5,955 nt of DNA from an uncultured Gammaproteobacteria bacterium (GTDB taxonomy: Bacteria > Pseudomonadota > Gammaproteobacteria > Nitrosococcales > Methylophagaceae). The stretch lies in contig CAJXPP010000143.1 in the NCBI GenBank assembly GCA_913058195.1, positions 1 to 5,955 of the forward strand. Reading direction: 5' to 3'. This document shows positions 5,921 through 5,955 of this stretch, in pieces; positions within the stretch are counted from its first letter, which is position 1; each line of letters begins with the position of its first letter. A program made the translations under genes and the position numbers. The notes beneath the pieces were generated by a model that was not told the DNA's origin, did no database searches, and saw only the letters and a list, made by a program, of their open reading frames with translations.

Positions 5921-5955
5921 CTGTCTCTTATACACATCTCCGAGCCCACGAGACT
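5921..5955 (-). other. Sequencing adapter (Nextera i7-side) left on contig end
   Basis: CTGTCTCTTATACACATCT at 5921-5939 is the Tn5 mosaic end in reverse complement, followed by CCGAGCCCACGAGAC (5940-5954), the read-2 adapter tail. The final T fits the first base of the index seen in full at the left end (TAGGCATG in this orientation). Natural sequence stops at 5920. Confidence 0.98.

Overview
This is a 5,955-base contig, AT-rich by eye, carrying five complete protein genes. It is bounded at both ends by sequencing-library adapter rather than natural DNA: Nextera transposase adapter fills 1-46 and, in reverse complement, 5921-5955. The true biological insert is therefore about 47-5920. The 35-bp terminal inverted repeat is a library artefact and not a transposon.

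The content suggests a Gram-negative bacterium, most likely a gammaproteobacterium. The evidence is a classical type IVa pilin behind a sigma-54-type promoter, followed by a PglL/TfpO-type O-oligosaccharyltransferase. A more exact placement cannot be supported from this sequence alone.

Left half, plus strand. Positions 102-1700 encode a TPR protein with a C-terminal 2-oxoglutarate/Fe(II)-oxygenase-like domain. The 174-base gap that follows holds a well-spaced -24/-12 promoter, an upstream cluster of dyads at about -95 to -110, and a possible IHF site between them. Positions 1875-2285 encode the major-type pilin, with its own RBS. A strong intrinsic terminator lies at 2343-2371. Positions 2406-4115 encode the membrane O-oligosaccharyltransferase that probably glycosylates the pilin. 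Pilin and ligase thus form a pilus glycosylation locus, and the oxygenase next door is a candidate third partner; that last point is inference.

Right half, minus strand. A two-gene unit reads toward the left: an ArsB/NhaD-type (IT superfamily) ion transporter at 5875-4541, then, after only 5 bases, a small YkgJ-type CxxxCxxCC cysteine-cluster protein at 4535-4182. It converges on the ligase gene across a 66-base spacer with weak AT-rich terminator hairpins.

The promoters of both outer genes are cut short by the adapter junctions: 55 natural bases remain before the left gene and 45 before the transporter. No RNA gene, CRISPR array, insertion sequence or origin was seen. No gap between genes exceeds 300 bases.
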